This document shows, in pieces, positions 16,757 to 24,583 of a stretch of DNA of 64,000 nucleotides. The stretch is taken from the NCBI GenBank assembly GCA_023525915.1, contig CP026657.1, positions 3,310,001 through 3,374,000 on the forward strand, read 5' to 3'. The translations under genes were made by a program, and so were the position numbers. Numbering within the stretch: position 1 is the stretch's first letter; the number at the start of each line of letters is the position of its first letter. The DNA comes from Acetispira formosa (nom. nud.). GTDB taxonomy: Bacteria; Desulfobacterota; Desulfarculia; Adiutricales; Adiutricaceae. The notes below the pieces were generated by a model. It saw only the letters and a list, made by a program, of their open reading frames with translations. It did not search any database and was not told the DNA's origin.

Positions 16757-18388
16757 TTACTTCTTGTCCATCCAGACGGTTTCCATCCGGGAGGTGTAGT
16801 TGCCGAAAGCCGGCAGGGTGGCTCCATGGGTCCACTTCTGGGTCGCCAGGTTGTTGTAGTAATAGAAGAGGAAGAGCCAGGGCGCTTCATCGACGATGAT
16901 GGCTTCGGCCTTCTGATAGAGCTCCATGCGCTTGGCCGGATCGGATTCCACGCGGGCGTCGGCCAGCATTTTATCCACTTCGGGATTCTGGTAGCGGGCA
17001 TAGTTGCCCTGCTCGCCGATGTTGCTGGAGTGGAGGTTCACATAGAGGAAGTTATCGGGATCGAGATAGTCGACCACCCAGCCCATGCGGTACATTTCAT
17101 ATTCACCGCGGGCCAGATTGTCCAGATGCACGCCCCAGTCGACAATGCGGATATTCATCTTGATGCCCAGCTCGGCCACCTGGGCCTGAATGGCCTCGGC
17201 CACGGCCGCGTGGAGGACGTTCTGATTGACCTGAAGGGTGGTTTCAAAGCCGTTTTCATAACCGGCTTCCTTCATCAGTTGTTTGGCTTTTTCCGGGTTG
17301 AACTCATAGCCTTTCAGGTCGGGGTTGTAGCCGGGCATGGAGGGCGGCAGAACGCCCTTGGCCGGATAATACAGCCCTTCCATCACCAGTTCGCTGATCA
17401 TCTCGCGGTTGACCGCATAGTTGATGGCCTGGCGCAGTTTCTGATTGTCCTTGAAGGGGGCGGCGTCGTTGTTGAAGCCATAATAATAGGTGCCGGGCTG
17501 GGGGCCTTCGAGTAAGCTCGCGCCCAGAATTTCACGGCCTTCAGGCACCAGACGCTCAGGGATATCGCGGAACATATCGATGTTGCCGGCCTTGAATTCT
17601 TCCCAGGCCACGGTGCCGTCGGGGATGACCACCAGTTCCCAGCCGTCCAGATAGGGCAGCTGACGGCCCTGTTCATCCTTGCGCCAGTAATTGGGATTGC
17701 GTTTGGTGACAACGCGCTGATCCTGTTTCCACTCTTCGAAAACAAAGGGGCCGGTGCCCACGGGGTGGAAGTTGAATTCCTTGCCCCATTTTTCCACATC
17801 CTCTTTGGGCACAACCACAAAGGAATTGTAAGCCAGGACGGACAGGAAGGGAGCGAAGGGCTCTTTCAGGGTGATTTCCAGGGTATATTTATCCAAAACC
17901 TTGATGCCGGACCATTCCGTGGCTTTTTTGTCGGCCAGTTCCTGATAGCCCTCTATACAATCGATGAAATAGGCTCTGGGGGAGTTGTCGCGCACCATGC
18001 GTTCGAAGGACCACTTCCAGTCGTCGGCCGTCACTTCGCGGCCGCCGTTGGCCGTTTTCTGGCCGCCCTCGGTTTCAGCGTGGAAATAAACGCCCGGACG
18101 CAGCTTGAAGGTCCAGACTTTTCTGTCGTCAGAAACGGTCCAGCTTTCAGCCAGCCAGGGTTCGACGGTCTGGCCGTCGAGGCTGTTCATAACCAGGTTG
18201 TCGAAGAGGACATATGAAACGCGGGAGGAAGTGGTATCGGTGGGCATGTGGGGATCGAGTTTGGGCGGGTTGGAAACTTCATGCCATTTTAAGACGCCGC
18301 CGTAAACAGGTTCCTGGGCCAGGGCCGGGGCGCAGAAAAGCGCTCCGAGAGCCGCCATGATGATCAGTAACAACAAGGTTTTTTTCAT
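16757..18388 (-). CDS. Oligopeptide-type ABC transporter substrate-binding protein
   Basis: This 543-residue periplasmic protein starts at MKKTLLLLII (18388, with aaggag upstream). A signal peptide ends at about residue 24 (PALAQEP). The SBP_bac_5 family body includes VWTFKLRPGVYFH, TLKEPFAPFL, FHPVGTGPFVFEEWKQD and NYAVNREMI. It captures peptides or similar solutes for the permeases below. It is the first gene of the operon. The exact ligand is not visible; related proteins bind di- and oligopeptides. Confidence 0.94.
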   Translation of the reverse strand: MKKTLLLLIIMAALGALFCAPALAQEPVYGGVLKWHEVSNPPKLDPHMPTDTTSSRVSYVLFDNLVMNSLDGQTVEPWLAESWTVSDDRKVWTFKLRPGVYFHAETEGGQKTANGGREVTADDWKWSFERMVRDNSPRAYFIDCIEGYQELADKKATEWSGIKVLDKYTLEITLKEPFAPFLSVLAYNSFVVVPKEDVEKWGKEFNFHPVGTGPFVFEEWKQDQRVVTKRNPNYWRKDEQGRQLPYLDGWELVVIPDGTVAWEEFKAGNIDMFRDIPERLVPEGREILGASLLEGPQPGTYYYGFNNDAAPFKDNQKLRQAINYAVNREMISELVMEGLYYPAKGVLPPSMPGYNPDLKGYEFNPEKAKQLMKEAGYENGFETTLQVNQNVLHAAVAEAIQAQVAELGIKMNIRIVDWGVHLDNLARGEYEMYRMGWVVDYLDPDNFLYVNLHSSNIGEQGNYARYQNPEVDKMLADARVESDPAKRMELYQKAEAIIVDEAPWLFLFYYYNNLATQKWTHGATLPAFGNYTSRMETVWMDKK

Positions 18389-18536
18389 AAATTCTCCTTC
18401 AGCTTTTTCGAAATACGCCTGACGCGCGATAGGCCGGAGGGCATGCGTATCCAGGCTAAAGTTAGGCAATAAGACAGACAAGCCAGAGAGGGCAGACCTC
18501 AATGCAAAATCATGAGAAGCTTTTTAGTCTTGTCGT

Positions 18537-18565
18537 AGTGTATAACATTTCCGGCAAATTCTCAA
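18537..18565 (-). promoter_or_regulatory. Possible promoter of the oligopeptide transporter operon
   Basis: On the minus strand TTGAGA (18560-18565) and TACACT (18537-18542) are separated by 17 bases, about 150 bases before the binding-protein start. The match is moderate. Confidence 0.4.
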
Positions 18566-18683
18566 TGTCTAACTGATTTCTTAGCAATGGCGACTAGTTG
18601 GATGAACAAGAACGTTACCTGAATGGATATGCCCCATTTTTATCAAACACTGATGCTTTTGCCTCGGTCATCGCGGAGCAGGG

Positions 18684-19104
18684 CAATGGCTTGAAACGAC
18701 AAAGGTAAAACGCGGAGGACGGTGCGGTGAGATATCTCCATAGTGGCCCCCGATTTTTCTCTGATCCCGGCCGGGTGGCCTCATAAGAGGTTTGATAGTC
18801 CGTGCCCGTCCGGGGAGCAAAAATCGTGGTCCCCTCTGGAGAAATCTCACCGCCCCGCCCTCCTGGTCTTGGTCGGCTCATGTAAGAAAACCGCAACCGT
18901 CATCCTTACCAAACGCCGACACTGGCTAGGCCGGGCGGGCGAAAAATTTTCTGTAAGTCGCTCGAAATTTTGCTCCCCGGACGGGCACTGACAGACAGAA
19001 TGCCATTAAAGCCACTCGGCCGGGAATACGAGAAAATTACGAGCGACGTCAGAAATTTTTTCGCCCGCCCGGCCGGGTTTTACCTTTGCCGTTTCAAGCC
19101 ATTG
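18684..19104. repeat. R3 long-palindrome element, double-hairpin copy
   Basis: This 421-bp element is bounded by 28-bp inverted ends (18684-18711 and 19077-19104, one mismatch, beginning caatggcttgaaacg). Inside are two long imperfect hairpins. The first has arms about 18712-18760 and 18814-18863; the second has arms about 18927-18970 and 19028-19076. Their loops are the same sequence in opposite orientation (cccggccg near one arm, gtgcccgtccgggga near the other). The arms differ in sequence yet pair. A 70-bp segment between them recurs in the copy at 39800-40068. Short frames here are by-products of the palindromes. Confidence 0.8.
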
Positions 19105-19238
19105 TTCTTGAGCGCGGCTCATTTGTTGTTGACAAATGGAACGCCCGCATTGTTTCCTGACCGAAATAGCTAAGAAGGCCGTTTTTTTTACAGCGCTGAA
19201 CATAGAGACTTTCAAGAATATACCAAGTGGTCATGAAG

Positions 19239-19271
19239 ACCGCATTCCCATGGGGAATGGTGGTTTTTTTT
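19239..19271 (+). terminator. Terminator-like hairpin, plus strand
   Basis: The stem accgcattccc/gggaatggtggt has one bulge and is followed by seven or eight T residues. No clear gene lies just upstream on this strand, so it may end a transcript coming out of element R3 or belong to a decayed gene. Confidence 0.55.
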
Positions 19272-19300
19272 ATGCATTCATTGTGAAAAGGACGGTTTTA

Positions 19301-19441
19301 TGAAACAATTTCTTATGGCGCTCCTTTTAGCCGCGCTGAAGACTATGGTGAAAATAGCCGCACCGATCAAGGCCCTGCCTAAACGCTTCAGAACTCGCTT
19401 CAACATGAAAAATCTCCCAAATATTCACTGCTTCAATTGAA
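19301..19441 (+). CDS. Possible 46-residue basic membrane peptide
   Basis: A short frame encodes a hydrophobic start (MKQFLMALLLAALKTMV) followed by a basic tail (KRFRTRFNMKN). A weak site (aaggac) lies nine bases upstream. It sits between a terminator-like hairpin and the 3' end of the eptA remnant, which runs the other way. I do not recognise it. The amphipathic basic make-up resembles small membrane-active peptides, but chance is a real alternative. Confidence 0.25.
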
Positions 19442-19443
19442 AA

Positions 19444-20535
19444 CTATTCAGCGTTTGAATGCCTGGCTTCCATAACCATCGGCGGCAGCGGAGCAAGGCG
19501 GCACGGGCTGAACAGATCCAGTTCCGGCTGATAAGCCCTGGTCTCAATTTTTAGAAGGCCGGCCAGGGAATGGAACAGGTTGTCATGAGATTGCGGTCGA
19601 TCGCCCGCTTGTTTAAGGCAGTTATAATCAACCCGGCTGTTCCGCTTCATCACTTCCGACATCCACAACACCATCGGCACCTGTTTTTGATCCGGCGGGG
19701 CAATGCTGTATGGCAGGCCATGCCAATAGATGTTATTTTCACCCAAAGACTCGCCATGATCAGAAACATACATAAGGCCGGTTTCAAAGCGCGGGTATTT
19801 CTTCAAGGCCGCAAGGGCCCGGCCCAGAACATGGTCGGTATACAAAATGGTATTGTCATAGGTGTTGACACTAGCCTCCGGCGATCAGTTTTGCACTTCG
19901 CTGGTGTCGCAGGTAGGATGGAATACCTTGAACTCCTCAGGGTGCCTTTTGTAATACGAAGGACCGTGGCTGCCGATAGTGTGAAGAACGATCACAGTGT
20001 CCCGCTCGAGCTTGTTCAGAATGTCTTCCAGCGGATCGATCAGAGCTTCATCATGGCAGTACCCGTCCTCACGGTATCTGGGATCCTTCATTGCCGCCAC
20101 GTCTATGGTCGTTACCCGCGAGCAGACTTTTTTGCAGCCGTCGTCATTTTCCAGCCAGATCACATCGTAACCCGCGCTGGACAGAAGATCGCGAATGTTC
20201 TCGCTATAAATTGCGTCATTGAGATTAAACTTTTTTCGCGGCATTACGGAAAACATGGCGGGCAAGAAAATAGCGGTGGCCGTGCCGCTGGCCGCCACAT
20301 CAGAGAAGTTGACCACATCCTCCCCGCCCAGCCGGGGATTGGTTTCGCGGCCATAGCCATTGAGGGAAAAGTTCATGGCCCTGGCTGTTTCACCCACCAC
20401 CAGAACGAATACGATAATGCCCTGGTCATGGCCCGGCTGGCGGCGGACGTTTTCATCCAGGCGCACAAATTTTCGATTGGCCAGGGCCTGGCTGCTCAGG
20501 CTGACTTTAGTCAATCGCTGATATATCGCTTTCAC
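19444..20535 (-). pseudogene. eptA: Phosphoethanolamine transferase EptA, truncated and with an in-frame TGA
   Basis: Only the periplasmic catalytic domain of an EptA/PmrC-type lipid A phosphoethanolamine transferase remains. VVGETARAMNFSLNGYGRETNP, the nucleophile region SGTATAIFLPAMFS, HTIGSHGPSYYKRHPEEF and SDHGESLGENNIYWHGLP are all recognisable. The N-terminal five-helix membrane domain (about 200 residues) is missing, because the frame is closed by a stop just before the GTG at 20535. A single in-frame TGA (about 19887) separates CDTSEVQN from SPEASVNTYDN. Relatives have a conserved cysteine there, so TGC to TGA is the simplest explanation. It lies divergently beside a two-component system of the kind that often controls this gene. 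Confidence 0.85.
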
Positions 20536-20664
20536 ATCGCACCGCCCTCAGGTAAATAACCGGGCTTTTCATCTGAATGAAAGGCCGGCAAGAAACAGTT
20601 TAGGCTTTGGTAGGTAACGCGGTTTCTATGAAAAGTAAAGAATTGTAACCGCCTCCGAAACAGC

Positions 20665-20693
20665 TTGTATCAGGCCGTGCCTTTGGGCATAAT
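20665..20693 (+). promoter_or_regulatory. Promoter of the two-component system
   Basis: TTGTAT (20665-20670) and CATAAT (20688-20693) are separated by 17 bases, 27 bases before the response regulator ATG. Confidence 0.5.
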
Positions 20694-20719
20694 TTAGGTG
20701 TCTGTTCCTGGAGTGGCCT

Positions 20720-21436
20720 ATGAAAAGAATTTTAATAATTGATGACGATCAGGAATTGTGCGGCCTTGTCTCTGACTATCTGGAAGCCGAGGGCTTTCAG
20801 TGCGCCTCTGTTCATGACGGCGGCGCGGGGTTGCAAAAAGCGCTGGATGACGCCGCCGGCATTGACCTGATCCTTCTGGATATAATGTTGCCTGTAAAAG
20901 ACGGCTTTGAAGTTTTGGGCGAAATGAGAAAAAGTCCGGCCGCGCCGCCGGTGATAATGCTGACCGCCAAAGGTGATTCAGTGGACAAAATCGTGGGCCT
21001 GGAAATGGGGGCGGATGATTATATGAGCAAACCCTTCAACCCCAGGGAGCTTCTGGCCCGGATACGGGCGGTGCTGAGGCGGTTTCAGGATACGCGGGTT
21101 TCCGGCGGAAAAGGGACTATATCGGAAACAGGTGGCAGCGATTTTAAACTGGATGAACAGGTCTTTGAGGCCAGCTATCAGGGCCGCCCCCTGAACCTGA
21201 CGCCGGTGGAGTTCAAACTGCTTCAGATTTTTGTGGCCAATACCGGCCTGATAATAACCCGCGACAAGTTGTTCAAAGAGGCCCTGGGCCGCCGGGAGCA
21301 CGCCTTTGACCGGAGTCTGGATATGCATGTCAGTCGTCTGCGAAAAAAGATATGGCCGGATTCCGGCGGCACTGAACGGCTGAAAAGCATTCGAGGGGAA
21401 GGGTATCTTCTGGTGCCGGAGCGGGGTTCGGAATGA
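20720..21436 (+). CDS. OmpR/PhoB-type response regulator (CpxR-like)
   Basis: This 238-residue protein has a receiver domain with acidic residues Asp8-Asp10, phospho-acceptor Asp54 (LILLDIMLP), the switch threonine in MLTAKG and the lysine in SKPF. A winged-helix DNA-binding domain at about residues 140-235 includes NLTPVEFKLLQIF and VSRLRKKI. It should bind promoter DNA after phosphorylation by the kinase encoded just downstream (4-base overlap). The divergent eptA remnant suggests envelope-stress or antimicrobial-peptide signalling. Confidence 0.93.
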   Translation: MKRILIIDDDQELCGLVSDYLEAEGFQCASVHDGGAGLQKALDDAAGIDLILLDIMLPVKDGFEVLGEMRKSPAAPPVIMLTAKGDSVDKIVGLEMGADDYMSKPFNPRELLARIRAVLRRFQDTRVSGGKGTISETGGSDFKLDEQVFEASYQGRPLNLTPVEFKLLQIFVANTGLIITRDKLFKEALGRREHAFDRSLDMHVSRLRKKIWPDSGGTERLKSIRGEGYLLVPERGSE

Positions 21437-22521
21437 AAGCTGCAGCTGCAAAATTTTGGAACAACCTTTCCATCTTCTGGAAGAGCTATGTTCTTTCAGT
21501 CCTTTTGTCCATAACGGTCATAACCATTGGCGAAGGGTGTGAGGATCTGATGGAAGATTTTTACAAGTTCCTCCGCCTGTCCGGCAAATCCGACAAAGCT
21601 GAAGCCCTGGCCTGGCTTTTGGCCATAGTCTCAAGCAGTCTGGCCGGAGGTTTTATTTTCAGCCGGATAATCACCCGTGCGCTGACTTGTCTTCATACCA
21701 TGGCCCTGAAACTGGCTGAGGGCGACCTGACTTCACGCATGAGCGCACCGGAGATCACCCGGGGCGATGAAATCGGCTATCTTTCGCGCATGTTCAATCA
21801 GATGGCTGATGGGGTGGTTAGGCTTCTGGATAACGAGCGTCGGCTGATAAGAGATCTTTCCCATGAGTTGCGGTCACCGCTCAGCCGTATGAAAATGGCC
21901 CTGGCCATGCTGGAGAAAAAAGTTGAAATGGCGCCGCCTGAGGCGGCTGCCCAATATATTGGCCAACTTGAGAAAGATGTGGAGCGCATGGAATACATGA
22001 TCAGTCAGATGCTGGAGCAGGCCAGGCTGGAGACGATGGTGGAAGTGGGGGTTGAGAAAGGGCTGATTGACTTGGCCGCCATAGTGCGCGAAAGTGTGGA
22101 TGAACTGGAATTCCAGGCCCGGGAGGATGGGCTGGAAATAGTGGTGGAGGCGTCTGATGCACTTCCATTGCGGGGCAACGCCACAATCATCAAAAGGGCT
22201 ACCGACAACATGATCAAAAACGCTTTACAATATACCGGCCGGAACGGCAGGGTATCTGTGCGCGTTTGGCCTGAGGGCGGTGATGTTGTTCTGGAAGTTT
22301 CAGATGAGGGGTCGGGTGTCCCGGAGGAGATGCTGTCTGATATTTTCAAACCTTTTTTCAGAGTTGATCCGGCCCGCGACCGAGCCAGCGGCGGCTTCGG
22401 GCTGGGGTTGTCCATTGTTGATCAGGCCGCCCAGACTCACCAAGGTAGTGTTAGGGCCTCCAACATCATCAAAGACAGCCGCCGCACCGGATTACGGATT
22501 ACTTTGCGTTTGCCGCGTTAG
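21433..22521 (+). CDS. Sensor histidine kinase (CpxA-like)
   Basis: This 362-residue inner-membrane kinase has a first membrane segment at about residues 14-30, a short periplasmic part and a second segment at about 55-75. A HAMP domain follows (ALKLAEGDLTSRM). The dimerisation domain carries His144 in DLSHELRSPLSRMK, and the ATPase domain has NMIKNALQYT, DEGSGVP and GGFGLGLSIVDQ. The periplasmic loop is only about 25 residues, so the stimulus may be sensed within the membrane. It is translationally coupled to the regulator and its stop codon is followed closely by repeat R1. Confidence 0.93.
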   Translation: MKAAAAKFWNNLSIFWKSYVLSVLLSITVITIGEGCEDLMEDFYKFLRLSGKSDKAEALAWLLAIVSSSLAGGFIFSRIITRALTCLHTMALKLAEGDLTSRMSAPEITRGDEIGYLSRMFNQMADGVVRLLDNERRLIRDLSHELRSPLSRMKMALAMLEKKVEMAPPEAAAQYIGQLEKDVERMEYMISQMLEQARLETMVEVGVEKGLIDLAAIVRESVDELEFQAREDGLEIVVEASDALPLRGNATIIKRATDNMIKNALQYTGRNGRVSVRVWPEGGDVVLEVSDEGSGVPEEMLSDIFKPFFRVDPARDRASGGFGLGLSIVDQAAQTHQGSVRASNIIKDSRRTGLRITLRLPR

Positions 22522-22529
22522 TTGGTGAT

Positions 22530-22921
22530 GTGGCGGCCCGGAGGGCCGCACGATAAAGGTCTTGGCCTTTCGGCCAACCAAAGGGTTCCACCCTCTGGAC
22601 TCCGGCTGGGGGAGGGCCCACGCGGGCCCTGCCCCAGACCCCACCCGCGCAAGGGGGCGGGGCCCCCTTGACCCCCAAGAGGTCAGGGTCGGATTCAACT
22701 TTCTTTTTCCCGCATCGCCGCAACTCGCTTCGGGTACGAAGCTCAGACAAGCGGCGACGCTTCCTTCCTGGTCAGCTTTAAGCGCGGTCGGCAGCTTCAC
22801 TTTGGTTTGTTGCATTTTGCTGTAGCAGCCTCATCAACATTTTGTTGCTTCACATATGTTCGGCTTATGACTTTTTCCCCTCAAAGAGATTTTCCAGCGC
22901 TGTAACCGTGAAACTTTGCCA
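22530..22921 (+). repeat. R1 structured repeat, copy 3
   Basis: The copy begins about 10 bases after the kinase stop codon with gcggcccggagggccgc (22533-22549). It follows copies 1 and 2 block by block. In the third stem, caagggggc/gcccccttg replaces ccagggggg/ccccctgg, a paired change that keeps the stem. The core stem with gcttcgggtacgaagc and the 3' blocks ttgcattttgctgtag, cacatatgttcggctt and tttccagcgctgtaac are all present. Confidence 0.85.
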
Positions 22922-22936
22922 TTTTTTGTTCTTTAG

Positions 22937-22964
22937 GAAAAATATGAAAATTTTTCTTTTTTTT
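22937..22964 (+). terminator. Terminator-like hairpin after R1 copy 3
   Basis: gaaaaat (22937-22943) pairs with atttttc (22950-22956) and is followed by eight T residues. It would end a transcript containing the kinase mRNA and the R1 element. Confidence 0.5.
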
Positions 22965-23046
22965 CTTTTTGCGACAAAAATGAAGAAATAAGCTCACAAA
23001 GTCAAACTAGTTCGCTTTTTCCCCCGATTCTGCTCCGATTCTTGTC

Positions 23047-23062
23047 TGGCATGTTAGTTGCT
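23047..23062 (+). promoter_or_regulatory. Sigma-54 (-24/-12) promoter of the MFS-methyltransferase operon
   Basis: tggcatgttagttgct has the TGGCA and TTGCT blocks at the canonical GG-N10-GC spacing. Transcription would start near 23073, leaving a leader of about 200 bases before the start at 23276. A sigma-54 activator gene lies just beyond the operon at 26215. Confidence 0.75.
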
Positions 23063-23275
23063 CATCTACATTATCGACGACGTGACTGAAATCGAAAAAT
23101 GTTTATTTCAATCAGCCCAGGCTGAATGGACAACTGCGCTCTGATTATGGTTAGTGGCCGCCGTAAACAACAGTTTTCTAAACTGTTGCCGGTGGCTGGG
23201 ATCATGAACGGCGATGCTATGTCTTCAGCCGCCTGTTCAGGGGAAACAGTTCACATTAAAAGAGGGACGAATGAG

Positions 23276-24568
23276 ATGAAGAAAAACAACCTGATGCGTT
23301 TATTGGCCTTGATTTCACTGGGGTTTGCCTATGGTTCCATATATCTTCTGCCATATATGAAATCAGTTTTCTACAAACCCATGATCGCCGCCACCGGCTT
23401 TAACAACGCTCAGTTGGGCATGATGGTGACCATGTATACCATCGGCACAACCCTGACCTATCTCCCCGGCGGCTGGCTGGCCGACAAGGTCAAGCCCCGC
23501 TACATCATTCCCGTTTGCCTGGTCTGTAACGGCCTTTTGTGCTTCGCTTTCAAATTCGTTTGCACCAATTTTCATCTGAGCATGCTCATCTGGCTTCTCA
23601 GCGCCCTCTGCGGCGGCTTCGCTTTCTGGCCCGCCCTTTTGAAAAGCATTCGTCTTCTGGGCAGCCGTGAGGAACAGGGCCGCATCTATGGTCTGTTTGA
23701 AGGCGTCAACGGTTTGGCCTCGCTTCTGGGCAGCGCGCTGATGGTCTATGTCTCCACCTGGTTTGCCAATGAAGTGGCCGGTTTTCAGGGCGCGGTGGTG
23801 GCCATGGGCATTCTCTGCATTCTGGCCGCGGTCTTTTTCTGGTTCACCTTCAACGATCAAATGACCTATAACGAAGACGCGGCCGAAGAAGAAGGGCAGA
23901 TCCAGTTGCGCGATTTCGTGCGCGTCCTGACCATGCCCACCGTCTGGGTTCCAGCCCTTTTGCTGTTCGGCGGCGTTACCATGTTCGGGACCATGGGTTA
24001 TATGAACCCCTTCCTGATCGACAAAATGGGCGTGGCGGCCGTCTCGGTGGCCTTCATGAGCTCCATCCGCGATTACGGCTGCCGCGTCGGCGGCTTCGGC
24101 GGCGGCTGGCTGGCCGACAAGGTTTTCAAATCCTCCGCCAAATGGCAGGTCGTGGCCCACCTTCTGAACGCCGGGCTCATACTGGCCTTTATCTTCATCC
24201 CGGCCGGGAACCAGGTGCTGTCAATCTCGCTGATGTTCCTGTTCGCCCTGGTCACCTATGCCAACCGCGTCACCACTTACTCCATGCTGTCGGAACTGCG
24301 TGTGCCGGCCAAAGTCGCGGCCACAGCCCTGGCCCTGGTCACCCTCATCGGCTATTCACCGGATTTCTTTATCCACATCATGTATGGCAACTGGATCGAT
24401 CAATACGGTGTGGCCGGTTTCGATAAAATCTTCCTTTACGCGGCGGCCGTCGGCGTCGCTTGCGTGCCCATAGCCCTGATCGGCGTAATGATGAGCAAAA
24501 AAATCAATAAACAGGCGGTTCCCGGAACACCGGCCGCCACCGATGAGACCCAGGCGGATCTGGCCTGA
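23276..24568 (+). CDS. MFS transporter of the methyltransferase operon
   Basis: This 430-residue inner-membrane carrier has twelve hydrophobic segments. The MFS motif GGWLADKVKPRYIIP lies between helices 2 and 3, and a second GGGWLADKVF lies between helices 8 and 9. I start at MKKNNLMRL (23276), behind agaggga; the frame is open 150 bases further upstream but looks non-coding there. It is followed after 15 bases by an MttB-family methyltransferase and shares the sigma-54 promoter. It probably brings in the methylated substrate, though product export is also possible. Confidence 0.9.
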   Translation: MKKNNLMRLLALISLGFAYGSIYLLPYMKSVFYKPMIAATGFNNAQLGMMVTMYTIGTTLTYLPGGWLADKVKPRYIIPVCLVCNGLLCFAFKFVCTNFHLSMLIWLLSALCGGFAFWPALLKSIRLLGSREEQGRIYGLFEGVNGLASLLGSALMVYVSTWFANEVAGFQGAVVAMGILCILAAVFFWFTFNDQMTYNEDAAEEEGQIQLRDFVRVLTMPTVWVPALLLFGGVTMFGTMGYMNPFLIDKMGVAAVSVAFMSSIRDYGCRVGGFGGGWLADKVFKSSAKWQVVAHLLNAGLILAFIFIPAGNQVLSISLMFLFALVTYANRVTTYSMLSELRVPAKVAATALALVTLIGYSPDFFIHIMYGNWIDQYGVAGFDKIFLYAAAVGVACVPIALIGVMMSKKINKQAVPGTPAATDETQADLA

Positions 24569-24583
24569 AAAAGGAGAGAAAAC

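Noticed and set aside
18615-19215. Open frames of 60-93 codons inside element R3
   Set aside because: They follow the palindrome arms, occur on both strands and encode no recognisable protein.
19870-19900. Selenocysteine reading of the TGA in eptA
   Set aside because: The gene also lacks its membrane domain, the residue is a structural disulfide cysteine in relatives and I see only a tiny hairpin after the codon, so a nonsense mutation is preferred.
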